From Sphingomicrobium flavum (GTDB lineage: Bacteria; Pseudomonadota; Alphaproteobacteria; Sphingomonadales; Sphingomonadaceae), in the NCBI RefSeq assembly GCF_024721605.1, contig NZ_CP102630.1, positions 2,046,001 to 2,110,000 on the forward strand: a DNA stretch of 64,000 nucleotides. Reading direction: 5' to 3'. How positions within the stretch are numbered: the first letter of the stretch is position 1; every line of letters begins with the position of its first letter. Shown piece after piece: positions 8,366 through 17,626 of the stretch. Both the position numbers and the translations under genes were made by a program. A model generated the notes under the pieces. It ran no database searches. It saw only the letters and a program-made list of their open reading frames with translations, and had not been told where the DNA came from.

Positions 8366-9157
8366 GTGACCCATTTGAAAATCGCCAGCTGGAACATCAA
8401 TTCGGTGCGGGCGCGCAGCCATATCGTCGAACGCTTCCTGAAGGACGAAGCCCCCGACATTTTGTGCCTTCAGGAAACCAAGGCGCATAACGATGTTTTC
8501 CCGCGCCAGTTCTTCCACGACCTTGGCTATACCCATCAGGCGCTCAATGGGCAGAAGATGCATCATGGCGTCGCCACCCTGTCCAAGGTGCCGTTCGAGG
8601 AGGATCTGCGCCACGACTGGCAGGATAATGGCGAGGCGCGCCATATCGGTATTCGCGTCGCCGGCCAGTTCCGGCTGGAAAACGTCTATGTGCCCGCTGG
8701 CGGCGATATTCCCGATCGCGAACAGAACCCGAAATTCGGCCAGAAGCTCGACTTCCTCGAGCGCATGACGCGCTGGGGTGAGGCGTTGCAGGAACCCACG
8801 CTGATCGTCGGCGATTTCAACATCGCGCCGCTCGAATGCGATGTGTGGAGCCACAAGCAATTGCTCAATGTGGTGAGCCACACGCCGATCGAGGTGGAAA
8901 CGCTGGAGCGATTCCAGAAGAGCCATGACTGGGTGGATCTTGGCCGCAAGTTCATCCCCGCGCCCGAGCGCTGCTTCACCTGGTGGAGCTATCGTTCCAA
9001 GGACTGGACCGCCAACGATCGCGGGCGGCGGCTCGATCATATGTGGGCCAGCCCCGCGCTGGCGGACAAGGTCGTCGCGCACCAGGTGCACGAACCCTGT
9101 CGCAGCTGGGAGAAGCCTTCGGACCATGTCCCGCTGGTGGTGGAATTGCAGCTTTGA
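8366..9157 (+). CDS. xth: Exodeoxyribonuclease III (AP endonuclease, ExoIII type)
   Basis: 263 residues, the normal length. It carries ASWNINSVRAR at the N-terminus, the metal-binding Glu37 in CLQETK, GDFNIAP near 150 with the catalytic Asp-Asn pair, RRLDHMWAS, and the C-terminal SDHVPLV with the catalytic His near 254. This is the exonuclease III branch of the EEP superfamily: it cuts 5' of abasic sites in base excision repair and trims 3' blocked ends. The start is GTG at 8366 with only a weak ribosome site. Its stop overlaps the TTG start proposed for ribA. Confidence 0.94.
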   Translation: MTHLKIASWNINSVRARSHIVERFLKDEAPDILCLQETKAHNDVFPRQFFHDLGYTHQALNGQKMHHGVATLSKVPFEEDLRHDWQDNGEARHIGIRVAGQFRLENVYVPAGGDIPDREQNPKFGQKLDFLERMTRWGEALQEPTLIVGDFNIAPLECDVWSHKQLLNVVSHTPIEVETLERFQKSHDWVDLGRKFIPAPERCFTWWSYRSKDWTANDRGRRLDHMWASPALADKVVAHQVHEPCRSWEKPSDHVPLVVELQL

Positions 9158-10161
9158 GCGAAGCCTCCGTCCCTGATGCCGTCAAGGCGCTGCAGCGCGG
9201 GCTGGCGGTGCGCATCGACGGCGGACCGGCGATCCTGCCGTTGGAGACGGGACGGCCCGAACAGCCTGCATCCTTGCTGATGAGTGGCGGGCGCGCGGCG
9301 GCGCTCGGCCTCGGCAATCGGCGCGAGGCCTGTGATGCAGCGAAGCCGGTGCGCGTTGCCGCGACCGACTGGCTGACGGTCGGGGCAGCGCGCGAACTCA
9401 TTGATCCGGCGCATGATTTTGCGCGCGGGCCGCTGGGGCCGCTTTCCCCCGTGGAGGGGGACGCGCATGATGCGCTGGCGATCAAGCTGCTGACGCTGGC
9501 GGGGCTGCTGCCGGCCGCCTGGGTGGTGGATCAGGCGGACGTTCGCGTTTCACCTGCCGCCATCGAGGCCGCACGGCGCGAAGTGTCGTTGGTGGCACGC
9601 GCCAGATTGCCGCTCGATGACCTGCCGCCCAGCCAGATGGCGGTGTTCCGCGACGGCGCCAATGGCGAAGAACATGCCGCTTTGATCATCGGTGCCTTTG
9701 GCGGACAGCCGCCGCTGGTGCGGCTGCATTCGGAATGTCTGACCGGCGATGTGTTCGGTAGTTTGAAATGCGATTGCGGGCCGCAGCTGAAACAGGCGCT
9801 CAAGATCATCGGAGATGCGGGGGGCGGCATCCTGCTCTATCTGCGCCAGGAAGGGCGCGGGATCGGGCTGGCCAACAAATTGCGCGCCTATGCGCTGCAG
9901 GATCGCGGGCTCGACACGGTCGATGCCAATCGCCGCCTGGGCTTTGCCGATGACGAGCGCGATTATGGCGCCGCCGCTGCCATGCTGAAGGCCTTGGCCG
10001 CGCATCAGGTGCGGCTCTTGACCAACAATCCCAACAAGGTGGCGGGGCTGGAGGCCGAGGGCGTGACCGTGACCGAGCGGGTGCGCCACCAGATGATGCC
10101 CAACCCGCACAACGCCCATTATCTCGATACCAAGAAGGCCCGTTCAGGCCATCTGGACTAG
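9154..10161 (+). CDS. ribA: GTP cyclohydrolase II with a degenerate N-terminal DHBP-synthase-like half
   Basis: 335 residues. The C-terminal half (about 150-335) is a complete GTP cyclohydrolase II: zinc cysteines C195, C206 and C208 in SECLTGDVFGSLKCDC, the LRQEGRGIGLANKLRAY loop, and LLTNNPNK. It opens GTP in the first step of riboflavin synthesis. The N-terminal half resembles RibB (AVKALQRGLAV..., GPLGPL..., LAGLLPAAWVVD in place of the usual LAGLxPxGVicE), but lacks the acidic DDEDRENEGD motif and the GHTEA histidine, so it should be inactive. The proposed start is TTG at 9154, inside the xth stop (TTGA); a valine GTG at 9208 is a less likely alternative. The rest of the rib pathway lies near 56-60 kb. 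Confidence 0.9.
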   Translation: MSEASVPDAVKALQRGLAVRIDGGPAILPLETGRPEQPASLLMSGGRAAALGLGNRREACDAAKPVRVAATDWLTVGAARELIDPAHDFARGPLGPLSPVEGDAHDALAIKLLTLAGLLPAAWVVDQADVRVSPAAIEAARREVSLVARARLPLDDLPPSQMAVFRDGANGEEHAALIIGAFGGQPPLVRLHSECLTGDVFGSLKCDCGPQLKQALKIIGDAGGGILLYLRQEGRGIGLANKLRAYALQDRGLDTVDANRRLGFADDERDYGAAAAMLKALAAHQVRLLTNNPNKVAGLEAEGVTVTERVRHQMMPNPHNAHYLDTKKARSGHLD

Positions 10162-10802
10162 CCTCGTTCGCCAAACAGCGCAGTGCCGACGCGCAGCGCA
10201 GTGGCACCCAGCCTGACCGCGCTTTCGAAATCATTGGTCATGCCCATCGACAGGCCTTGGAGGCCGTGGCGGCGCGCGAGTTCGGCGGTCAGCGCAAAGA
10301 AGGGGCTGGCTTCCAGCCCTTGCGGCGGCATCGCCATCAGCCCGGCGAGCGGGATATCTGACGCGCGTACCTGTCCTAGGAAATCGGGCAGCTCGGCAAT
10401 GTCGAGCCCGCCTTTCTGTTCCTCGGCCCCGATATTGACCTGCACATAGCAAGAGGGCGGATTGTCCAGCTTGGCCAGCGCTTTGAGAAGCGAGGGCCGG
10501 TCGAGCGAATGGATGACGTCGAAAATGGCGGCGGCTTCCTCCGCCTTGTTCGATTGCAGTTGGCCGACCATGTGCAGCCGCACATCGGGATAGTCGGCCT
10601 TGAGCGCGGGCCATTTCTCCTGCGCTTCAGCCACGCGGTTTTCGCCAAAGTCGCGGTGCCCGGCTTCGAGCAACGGACGGATTTCGTCGGCGCCGCGCTT
10701 CTTGGAGACGGCGATCAGCGTAATGTCCTCGGGCGAGCGGTCGGCGCGGCGCGCCGCCAGCGCGATCCGGTCGCGCACATCCTGCAGTGGTGAACTAGCC
10801 AT
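10158..10802 (-). CDS. PLP homeostasis protein, YggS/PROSC family
   Basis: 214 residues from ATG at 10802. It is a single alanine-racemase-like barrel without the racemase C-terminal domain. The PLP lysine is K34 in LIAVSKKRG, followed by FGENRVAEAQEKW, LHMVGQLQSNK, and MSMGMTNDFESAVRLGATALRVGTALFG. Family members bind pyridoxal phosphate and keep its free pool balanced; no enzymatic reaction is known. The stop overlaps the end of ribA by four bases (convergent), and its 5' end abuts the divergently read thiamine-synthase-like gene. Confidence 0.93.
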   Translation of the reverse strand: MASSPLQDVRDRIALAARRADRSPEDITLIAVSKKRGADEIRPLLEAGHRDFGENRVAEAQEKWPALKADYPDVRLHMVGQLQSNKAEEAAAIFDVIHSLDRPSLLKALAKLDNPPSCYVQVNIGAEEQKGGLDIAELPDFLGQVRASDIPLAGLMAMPPQGLEASPFFALTAELARRHGLQGLSMGMTNDFESAVRLGATALRVGTALFGERG

Positions 10803-10824
10803 GGAGCGCGCTATAGGTGAGCCG

Positions 10825-11361
10825 ATGATCTGTCGCCAGACCCTCTTCACCGATGAACGCATGGGCGATGGCCTGTTCCACGCGCTGGCGCGCCTGCCCG
10901 AAGGATCGGGGGTGCTGTTCCGGCACAAGAGCCTGGCCGGGGACGAGCGCGCGGCGCTGGGCGAGCGCGTCGCCGCCATCTGCCGCCAGCGCCGCCTTGC
11001 CCTCAGCGTGTCCGAGGATGTGGCGCTGGCGACGGCGCTGGGGGCGGTCATGGTGCACAAGCCGACAAGCGATCCCGGCGACCTGCCCTGCAGCCTGCCC
11101 GTCCATGATGGCGGCGAAGCGCTGGCCGCCCGGCAATCAGATGCCGCGCTGATTTATGTGTCACCCGTCTTCCCGACCGCATCGCATCCCGGCGCGCCGC
11201 ATCTGGGCCCCGAACTGGCACGGCAATATGCGATCATGGCCGACCGCCCCGCCATTGCATTGGGGGGCATGACAGAAGAGCGCTTCGAAGCGCTGGATCA
11301 GGACATTTTTTCAGGCTGGGCGGCGATCGACGCCTGGCTGGCGGAGAAAAACCGGGCCTAG
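10825..11361 (+). CDS. Thiamine-phosphate-synthase-like (ThiE/TenI family) protein
   Basis: 178 residues. The fold signature of ThiE/TenI is recognisable: LFTDERMGDGL at the start, GVLFRHKSL, a central strand-helix pattern, DAALIYVSPVFPTASHPGAPHLGP, and PAIALGGMTEERF. ThiE itself joins HMP-PP and THZ-P to thiamine phosphate. This protein is short and lacks the clear DGVHLGQxD segment, having GAVMVHKPTSD instead, so catalysis is doubtful; it could be a TenI-like relative. I chose ATG 10825 because AGGTGA sits four bases before it; ATG 10801 is in frame but overlaps the start of the divergent gene. Confidence 0.8.
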   Translation: MICRQTLFTDERMGDGLFHALARLPEGSGVLFRHKSLAGDERAALGERVAAICRQRRLALSVSEDVALATALGAVMVHKPTSDPGDLPCSLPVHDGGEALAARQSDAALIYVSPVFPTASHPGAPHLGPELARQYAIMADRPAIALGGMTEERFEALDQDIFSGWAAIDAWLAEKNRA

Positions 11362-12101
11362 AACTTCAGCGCGGTACCGACATAGACAGCCTGGCTTTCG
11401 CGGCTGGTGTCGGCAGTCGCCGGATTGTCGAGGCGATCCTGGTCGATGCGGTAGCGAACGCCGCCGGTGACCGACAGGTTGCGCGTGATCTTCACTTCAC
11501 CGCCGACGTCGAGCGCATAGCTGTCGGTCGGGCGAAGCGCAGGCGCGACAGTGGTCGTATCGCGGTCGGCCGCGACCGAAAGCTTACCCGTGAAACGCTT
11601 GAGATTGTAGCTGACGCCCACAACCGCGCTTTCACGATCGGCGATGCGCGGATCGATCGATTCACGCTTTTCGACTTCGCCCGAAACGGCGAGCTTTTTC
11701 CAGCCGACACTGGCGCCCAGATTGTAGCTGGTGGGTTCGAGCTGGCGCACCGCGCTGGGCACGGTCGCAACCGATTCGGCGCGGCGATTGCCCGTCAACA
11801 CGGGTGCGCTCGATCCGCCGCGCACCGCGATGCGCAGCTGTCCGGGCTTGTCCTTGGAGGCGGCGGGGGTGAAGCGGAAACCACGGGCACCGCGTTCGGC
11901 AAAGGCCGCGGCCAGGCGGGGATCCGCACCGGCGGGCGTGAAACTGCGATCATAGCTGATCGCCACCGAGGGGGCGTCCTTCCTTTCCTTGGCCGGCTGG
12001 GCCATGGCGGGAAGCGAAATGGCAAGACCGAGCGCGGCAAGACCGGTGGCGACGCGAAGCGCGCGGCTCTTTCCGTTCAAGCGACTCAGACCCTGTTTCA
12101 C
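11358..12101 (-). CDS. Putative outer-membrane beta-barrel protein
   Basis: 247 residues. The start is GTG at 12101 with a strong AGGAG site upstream. A basic N-terminus and hydrophobic run ending in SLPAMAQ form a signal peptide. From about residue 115 on, alternating polar and hydrophobic stretches look like amphipathic strands (YNLGASVGWKKLAVSGEVEKR, AVVGVSYNLKRFTGKLSVAAD, SLSVTGGVRYRID), and the protein ends in a phenylalanine (VGTALKF), the usual signal for BAM-dependent insertion. The region at about 40-110 is not clearly barrel-like. No substrate can be named. Its stop overlaps that of the ThiE-like gene by four bases. Confidence 0.78.
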   Translation of the reverse strand: MKQGLSRLNGKSRALRVATGLAALGLAISLPAMAQPAKERKDAPSVAISYDRSFTPAGADPRLAAAFAERGARGFRFTPAASKDKPGQLRIAVRGGSSAPVLTGNRRAESVATVPSAVRQLEPTSYNLGASVGWKKLAVSGEVEKRESIDPRIADRESAVVGVSYNLKRFTGKLSVAADRDTTTVAPALRPTDSYALDVGGEVKITRNLSVTGGVRYRIDQDRLDNPATADTSRESQAVYVGTALKF

Positions 12102-12299
12102 GACGCGAACGACTCCTCTCGACTCGCCACATATAGACCTAACTTTGTGACTCTTCCATGAGTTCCGCCCTTTTGCCCAGCGGCTGTGTCTTGCCCGTCA
12201 CAGATTGGCACGTCACAAGGGCGCTTGGCTTTCAGCTTCCAGACAGCTAGGCCAAGGCAACAGTTCCCAACCAAGACCAAGATGAGAGAGATTCCTTCC

Positions 12300-12749
12300 A
12301 TGTCGATGCCCACCCGTTCCGCACTTTCGCTGTCCCTGATTGCGGTGGCCGGTCTTGGTCTTTCTGCCTGCCAGAACAACCAGGTCGCGCCGGTCGGCTA
12401 TGCGCCTGCCGTGACCAACCAGATCGGGGTCAACACCTATCTGTGGCGCGCCGCGGTCGACACGCTGAGCTTTGCCCCGCTGGTGACCGCCGATAGCGCG
12501 GGTGGGGTGGTGATCACCGACTGGTATGTCGCCCCCAACAATCCGGCCGAGCGGGTCAAGCTGACCGCGGCCATCCTCGATGCCGATCTTCGCGCCGATG
12601 CGATCCGCGTCACCGCCAACCGCCAGATCAATCAGGGCGGCGGCTGGGTCGATGCGCCGGTCAGCGCTGCTACGGTGCAGAAGCTGGAAGACATCATCCT
12701 GGTGCGCGCGCGCGATATTCGCCGCACCACGGTCGCGCCGTCGAACTAA
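12300..12749 (+). CDS. DUF3576-family lipoprotein
   Basis: 149 residues. A signal peptide ends in a lipobox (GLGLSAC), so it should be lipidated and, given LolA, likely placed in the outer membrane. The mature part matches the DUF3576 pattern: [30 protein letters not shown], and a terminal [13 protein letters not shown] segment. The function is unknown. The family is typically encoded directly before leuS in alphaproteobacteria, as here: its TAA shares one base with the leuS ATG. ATG 12300 is my choice; an in-frame ATG lies at 12306. Confidence 0.88.
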   Translation: MSMPTRSALSLSLIAVAGLGLSACQNNQVAPVGYAPAVTNQIGVNTYLWRAAVDTLSFAPLVTADSAGGVVITDWYVAPNNPAERVKLTAAILDADLRADAIRVTANRQINQGGGWVDAPVSAATVQKLEDIILVRARDIRRTTVAPSN

Positions 12750-15253
12750 TGTCCGAACGTTTCGACGCGAAAGCGGCCGACCGGCGCTGGCAGGAGCGCT
12801 GGGCGGAGGCGGACCTGTTCGCCGCCGACTCCGACAGCGACAAGCCCAAAAGCTATGTCCTCGAGATGTTTCCCTATCCGTCGGGGCGCATCCATATGGG
12901 GCATGTGCGCAACTACACCATGGGCGATGTGCTGGCGCGCTATCGCCGCATGAAGGGTTTCGAAGTGCTGCACCCGATGGGGTGGGACGCCTTCGGCATG
13001 CCGGCGGAAAATGCCGCGATGGAGCGCAAGGTGCATCCCGGCGCATGGACCTACCAGAATATCGAGACGATGAAGGGGCAGCTGAAGCGTCTCGGCTTCG
13101 CGCTCGACTGGGGCCGCGAATTCGCGACCTGCGATCCCGAATATTATGGGCATGAACAGGCGCTGTTCCTCGACCTTTTCGACGCCGGGCTCGTCTTCCG
13201 CAAGGAAAGCGAGGTCAATTGGGATCCGGTCGACATGACCGTGCTGGCCAATGAACAGGTGATCGACGGCAAGGGCTGGCGTTCGGGCGCCGAGGTGGAG
13301 CGGCGCAAGCTTTCGCAATGGTTCCTGCGCATCACGCAGTTCGCCGACGAACTGCTCGAAGGGCTCGGCACGCTCGACAAATGGCCCGACAAGGTGCGGC
13401 TGATGCAGGAAAACTGGATCGGCAAGAGCCAGGGGCTGGAGTTCCGTTTCGCTTTGTCCAATGGCGAGAGCCTGGCCGTCTATACCACGCGCCCTGACAC
13501 CATCTTCGGGTCGAGCTTCGTTGCCGTGGCAGCGGATCATCCGCTGGCGCAGGGTGTGGCCGCGGGCAATGACGAGGCCGCCAGCTTCATCGAAGCGTGC
13601 AAGCGCGGCGGCACCACGGCGGCCGAACTGGAAACCACCGAGAAGATGGGCTTCGATACCGGAATCACTGCCGCGCATCCCTTCAGCGGCGAGCCGCTCC
13701 CGGTCTACATCGCCAATTTCGTGCTGATGGATTATGGCACGGGCGCCATTTTCGGCGTGCCCGGCCATGACCAGCGCGACCATGAGTTCGCGTCCAAATA
13801 TGGCCTGCCGATCAAGCGCGTGGTGGCGCCGTCGCTGGAGGATGCCGGCGAGGCGATCGGTGACGAGGCCGATGACCGCGCGGGCGTGGCGGTCAATTCC
13901 TCCTTCCTCGACGGGATGGACACCGAAGTCGCCAAGGCCGAGATCGTGCGCCGCGCCGAGGCCGATGGCTGGGGCGAGGGCAGGACCGTTTTCCGGTTGC
14001 GCGACTGGGGGGTGAGCCGCCAGCGTTATTGGGGCACGCCCATCCCGATCATCCATTGCGACAGCTGCGGGCCCGTGGGCGTGCCGCGCGAGCAATTGCC
14101 GATCAAGCTGCCCGAGGATGTCAGCTTCGACCTTCCTGGCAATCCGCTCGATCGCCATCCCAGCTGGAACAAGGCCGACTGCCCGCAATGCGGCAGCGCG
14201 GCGCGGCGGGAGACCGACACGCTCGACACCTTTGTCGATTCAAGCTGGTATTTCATCCGCTTCGCGAGCCAGCCCAAGGACCAGCCGTTCAACAAGGCCG
14301 AGGCCGAGAAGTGGCTGCCCGTCGGCCAATATATTGGCGGGGTCGAGCATGCGATCCTGCACTTGCTCTATGCCCGTTTCATCACCCGTGCGCTGGCGCA
14401 TATCGGCAAGATCGACATGGCCGAGCCTTTTGCAGGCCTGTTCACGCAGGGCATGGTCACGCACGAGACCTACCAGGCGGGCGACGGCAGCTGGCTTTCG
14501 CCCGATGAAGTTCAGAAGAATGGCGAGGACTGGATCCGCATCGAAGGGGGGGAGCCGGTCAAATCGGGCCGCGTCGAGAAGATGTCCAAGTCCAAGAAGA
14601 ATGTGGTCGATCCCATTCCCATCGTGGACCAATATGGCGCCGATGCCGCGCGCTGGTTCATGCTGTCGGATTCGCCGCCCGAGCGCGACCTGGAATGGTC
14701 GCTGGGCGGGATCGAGGGCGCGGGCCGCTTCGTCCAGCGCGTCTGGCGCCTGGCCAATAGCGAACGTAGCAGCGGGGGTGAGGACAAGGCGCTGAGCCAG
14801 AAGCTCCACCGCACTATTGCCGCGGTCGGCGAGGCGGTCGAAGGGCTGCAGTTCAACAAGTCGGTCGCCGCGATCTACGAACTGACCAATGCGATCGAAA
14901 AAGCGCAGCCCTCGGCGGCGCGCGATGACGCTATCGACAATTTGCTCAAGCTGATTGCGCCGATGGCGCCGCATCTGGCCGAAGAAGCGCATGCGCTGCG
15001 CGGCGGCACTGGTTATATTGCGGATGCCGAATGGCCCTCTTTCGATGCTGCCATGCTGGTCGATGACGAGGTCACCATGGTGATCCAGGTCAACGGCAAG
15101 CTGCGCGACAAGATGCAGGTGGCGGCCGGCACATCGAAGGACGATGCCGAAGCCATGGCGCTGGCCTTGCCCAAGATCCAGGAACAGCTCGGCGGCAATG
15201 CGCCACGCAAGGTCATTGTGGTCCCCGACAGGTTGGTGAATATCGTCGCATGA
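12749..15253 (+). CDS. leuS: Leucyl-tRNA synthetase
   Basis: 834 residues, a normal bacterial length. Class I signatures are HMGH at 49-52 (within [12 protein letters not shown]) and KMSKS near 611-615 ([12 protein letters not shown]). The connective editing domain is present ([20 protein letters not shown]), followed by the zinc-like segment CPQCGS and the anticodon-binding C-terminal domain. It charges tRNA-Leu, one of which (GAG) is encoded at 41.2 kb. It is coupled at both ends: one base shared with the DUF3576 gene and four with lptE. Confidence 0.98.
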   Translation: MSERFDAKAADRRWQERWAEADLFAADSDSDKPKSYVLEMFPYPSGRIHMGHVRNYTMGDVLARYRRMKGFEVLHPMGWDAFGMPAENAAMERKVHPGAWTYQNIETMKGQLKRLGFALDWGREFATCDPEYYGHEQALFLDLFDAGLVFRKESEVNWDPVDMTVLANEQVIDGKGWRSGAEVERRKLSQWFLRITQFADELLEGLGTLDKWPDKVRLMQENWIGKSQGLEFRFALSNGESLAVYTTRPDTIFGSSFVAVAADHPLAQGVAAGNDEAASFIEACKRGGTTAAELETTEKMGFDTGITAAHPFSGEPLPVYIANFVLMDYGTGAIFGVPGHDQRDHEFASKYGLPIKRVVAPSLEDAGEAIGDEADDRAGVAVNSSFLDGMDTEVAKAEIVRRAEADGWGEGRTVFRLRDWGVSRQRYWGTPIPIIHCDSCGPVGVPREQLPIKLPEDVSFDLPGNPLDRHPSWNKADCPQCGSAARRETDTLDTFVDSSWYFIRFASQPKDQPFNKAEAEKWLPVGQYIGGVEHAILHLLYARFITRALAHIGKIDMAEPFAGLFTQGMVTHETYQAGDGSWLSPDEVQKNGEDWIRIEGGEPVKSGRVEKMSKSKKNVVDPIPIVDQYGADAARWFMLSDSPPERDLEWSLGGIEGAGRFVQRVWRLANSERSSGGEDKALSQKLHRTIAAVGEAVEGLQFNKSVAAIYELTNAIEKAQPSAARDDAIDNLLKLIAPMAPHLAEEAHALRGGTGYIADAEWPSFDAAMLVDDEVTMVIQVNGKLRDKMQVAAGTSKDDAEAMALALPKIQEQLGGNAPRKVIVVPDRLVNIVA

Positions 15254-15747
15254 TGCGGATCGCGCTCCTTTCCCTTGCTGCGCTGGCTTTGTCGGCCTGC
15301 GGGCTGCGGCCGCTTTATGGCGGGGGATCGAGCGCGAGCACCATCATGGCGCTCGAGCAGGTGCAGGTGGGACCGATCGACGAGCGGTCGGGCTGGCTGC
15401 TGCGCAATGCGCTGGTCGACCGGCTGCCGGGCGGCAATGAGGATGCGGCGCGCTATCGGCTCGACGTTGCGATCGACGATGATATTACGCGCTTCGGGAT
15501 TCGCGGCGACGCCGCCACCACGCGCGAACGGCGGACGCTGCGTGCGCGCTACCAGCTGGTCTCGCTCGAGACGGGCGAGACGCTACTCGATGCGACGGCG
15601 GGCAGCGATGCCGGCATCGACATCACCTCGTCCGAATATGCCACCGTGGCGGCCGAACAGACCGCGGTCGAACGGCTGTCGCGCGAAGTGGCCGACGATA
15701 TTGTCGCGCGCATCGCGCTCTATTTCAATCGGCAGGGCGATCGGTGA
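15250..15747 (+). CDS. lptE: LPS-assembly lipoprotein LptE
   Basis: 165 residues. A signal peptide and lipobox (LALSAC) give a lipoprotein beginning [10 protein letters not shown], the usual alphaproteobacterial LptE opening, followed by [22 protein letters not shown], and [16 protein letters not shown]. LptE plugs the LptD barrel and helps insert lipopolysaccharide or lipo-oligosaccharide in the outer membrane. Sphingomonads that lack LPS still keep Lpt proteins for glycosphingolipid or related export; that point is inference. The position between leuS and holA is the standard one. ATG 15250 overlaps leuS; ATG 15253 is equally possible. Confidence 0.93.
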   Translation: MMRIALLSLAALALSACGLRPLYGGGSSASTIMALEQVQVGPIDERSGWLLRNALVDRLPGGNEDAARYRLDVAIDDDITRFGIRGDAATTRERRTLRARYQLVSLETGETLLDATAGSDAGIDITSSEYATVAAEQTAVERLSREVADDIVARIALYFNRQGDR

Positions 15748-16760
15748 GGGCGAACAAGAACCGCCCCGAACAGCAATTTTCCCAGCCTGATCCGGCGATC
15801 CGTTTCTACTGTGTCTATGGCCCCGACGAAGCGGGCGCGCGCGCCTTGGCGGATCGGCTGCTGAAGGGCCTGGAGGCCGAGAAGAGCCCGATCGAGGGAT
15901 CGGTACTGAAGGGCGATCCGGCGCTGCTGGCCGACGAGGCTGCTGCCATCAGCATGTTTGGCGGGCGCAAGCTTATCTGGATCGAGCCCGCGGGCGAGGA
16001 GATTGCAGATGCGGTGGCGTCGCTGCTCGAGGCGCCCAAGGGTGATCATGTCGTGGTGGCAATTGCCGGAAATCTTCGGAAAACCGGCAAATTGCTGAAG
16101 CTGGTGGAAAACCATCCCGAAACGCTGGTCTACGCCGCCTACCAGCCCGAAGGGCGCAACCTCACCGACCTGATGGGCGAGCTCGCGCGGCAGGAGGGAT
16201 TGCGGCCCGAGCCGGGCATGCTCGAGCATATGGCCGAGGCTACGGGCGGCAACCGCGCCATCGCAGCGCAGGAATTTGCCAAATTCGCCCTCTATCTCGA
16301 TGCCAGCCCAGACAATCCCATGGCATTGGACCATGAAACGGTCGAACAATTGGGCGCGGCCTGGGCGGAGGAACGCTTTTTCGCCATCGGCGATGCCGCC
16401 TTGGTCGGCGATGTCGAGGAATTGCGCATGTTGCTGCGCCAGATTTCGCCCGGCGGGACCGAGGCCATCCCGATCATCCGCGCCTTGCAACGTCGCATCC
16501 TGCAATTGCTGCCCATGCAAGCGCGCGTGGCATCGGGGGAACCCATCAGTGGCGTCATGACGTCAATGGGCAGGGCCTTGTTCTGGAAGGATAAACCGAT
16601 CGTCCAGAAGAGCCTGCAGCGCTGGCCAGCACCGATGCTCGATCGCCTGGCCGAGCGGGTCGCCAAGCTGGAACAGCAGCTGATTTTCTCGAAAACGCCG
16701 GTGAAGGCGCAGCTGGGCGAGGAAATGCTGGCGATCGCCCGCGCCGGGCGTCGCGCCTAG
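15744..16760 (+). CDS. holA: DNA polymerase III subunit delta
   Basis: 338 residues from GTG 15744, overlapping the lptE stop (GTGA). The delta fold shows as FYCVYGPDEAGARALADRLL near the N-terminus, then LLADEAAAISMFGGRKLIWIEP, DHVVVAIAGNLRKTGKLLK, and a C-terminal helical part with LRQISPGGTEAIPIIRALQRRILQLL. Delta opens the beta clamp within the clamp loader. It ends convergently with parB, the stops overlapping by four bases. Confidence 0.94.
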   Translation: MRANKNRPEQQFSQPDPAIRFYCVYGPDEAGARALADRLLKGLEAEKSPIEGSVLKGDPALLADEAAAISMFGGRKLIWIEPAGEEIADAVASLLEAPKGDHVVVAIAGNLRKTGKLLKLVENHPETLVYAAYQPEGRNLTDLMGELARQEGLRPEPGMLEHMAEATGGNRAIAAQEFAKFALYLDASPDNPMALDHETVEQLGAAWAEERFFAIGDAALVGDVEELRMLLRQISPGGTEAIPIIRALQRRILQLLPMQARVASGEPISGVMTSMGRALFWKDKPIVQKSLQRWPAPMLDRLAERVAKLEQQLIFSKTPVKAQLGEEMLAIARAGRRA

Positions 16761-17626
16761 ATCGGTTCGCCCGAGAGGCGCTGGCAAATCATGTCGAGCT
16801 GATCGAGCGTGCGGTAATTGAGCTCGACCTTGCCGCCGCCCTTGCCATGCGCCACCTTGACCCGCAGCCCAAGCATATCGCCCAACTGCCGCTCCAGGGC
16901 CTCGATATCGGCATTGGCGGCGCTGAGAGAGACAGGCTCTTTCTCTTTTCTTTCAGGCTCCTGATCCGATTTCGCGCGCGCTTCCGCCTGACGGACGGAA
17001 AGACCTTCCTTGACGATGATTTTGGCCAATTTGGAAGGATCATCGGCTGAGAGCGCCGCACGTGCATGGCCCATCGTGATATCGCCACGCAATAGCATTT
17101 CGCGCACATCGTCGGGCAGATCGAGCAGGCGGATCAGATTGGCGACATGGCTGCGCGACTTGCCGACCACCCCGGCAATGCCGGCCTGATCATAGCCATG
17201 CTCCTTCTGCAACTCGCGGTAAGCTTCAGCCTCCTCGATCGCATTCAAATCTTCGCGCTGCACATTCTCGATAATTGCGATTTCGGCGGTCTGTGCCTTG
17301 TCCGTATTGCGAATTAGTGCAGGAATTTCATGCAGTTGCGCCTTCTGCGCTGCGCGCCAGCGGCGTTCACCGGCAATGATCTGATAACCATCCTCGACCG
17401 GACGGACGAGGATGGGCTGAAGCACGCCCTTGGCCTCGATCGAGGCCGCGAGTTCGCCCAGCGCTTCCTCGTCGAAATGGCGGCGCGGTTGGTTGGGGTT
17501 GGGCTTGATCTTCGAAATGGGAAGCGTCTGAACCCCGGATTCCCCGCCTTTTTCCGCGGCTGCGCTCTTGTTGGCGTCATCCAGCAGCGCAGACAGGCCG
17601 CGGCCTAGCCCCGTCGGCTTCTTCAT
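16757..17626 (-). CDS. parB: Chromosome-partitioning protein ParB
   Basis: 289 residues. The N-terminus KPTGLGRGLSALL contains a basic segment likely used to stimulate ParA. The CTP-binding ParB/Srx domain has the GERRWRA box at 86-92, followed by ENVQREDLNAIEEAEAY and the helix-turn-helix GKSRSHVANLIRLL (about 150-163) that reads parS. The C-terminal dimerisation domain carries VELNYRTLDQLDMICQRL. Known ParB proteins load at parS, slide as CTP clamps and move origins with ParA. Two perfect parS sites lie 1.3-4.1 kb upstream. Confidence 0.98.
   Translation of the reverse strand: MKKPTGLGRGLSALLDDANKSAAAEKGGESGVQTLPISKIKPNPNQPRRHFDEEALGELAASIEAKGVLQPILVRPVEDGYQIIAGERRWRAAQKAQLHEIPALIRNTDKAQTAEIAIIENVQREDLNAIEEAEAYRELQKEHGYDQAGIAGVVGKSRSHVANLIRLLDLPDDVREMLLRGDITMGHARAALSADDPSKLAKIIVKEGLSVRQAEARAKSDQEPERKEKEPVSLSAANADIEALERQLGDMLGLRVKVAHGKGGGKVELNYRTLDQLDMICQRLSGEPI

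Noticed and set aside
9531-9830. A 99-residue minus-strand frame inside ribA
   Set aside because: No ribosome site or family similarity; shadow of the real gene.
12746-14188. A 480-residue open frame on the minus strand opposite leuS
   Set aside because: It lies wholly inside leuS, has no family motif, and arises from GC-rich codon bias, as do the long frames opposite ftsK, usher, pheT and PBP.
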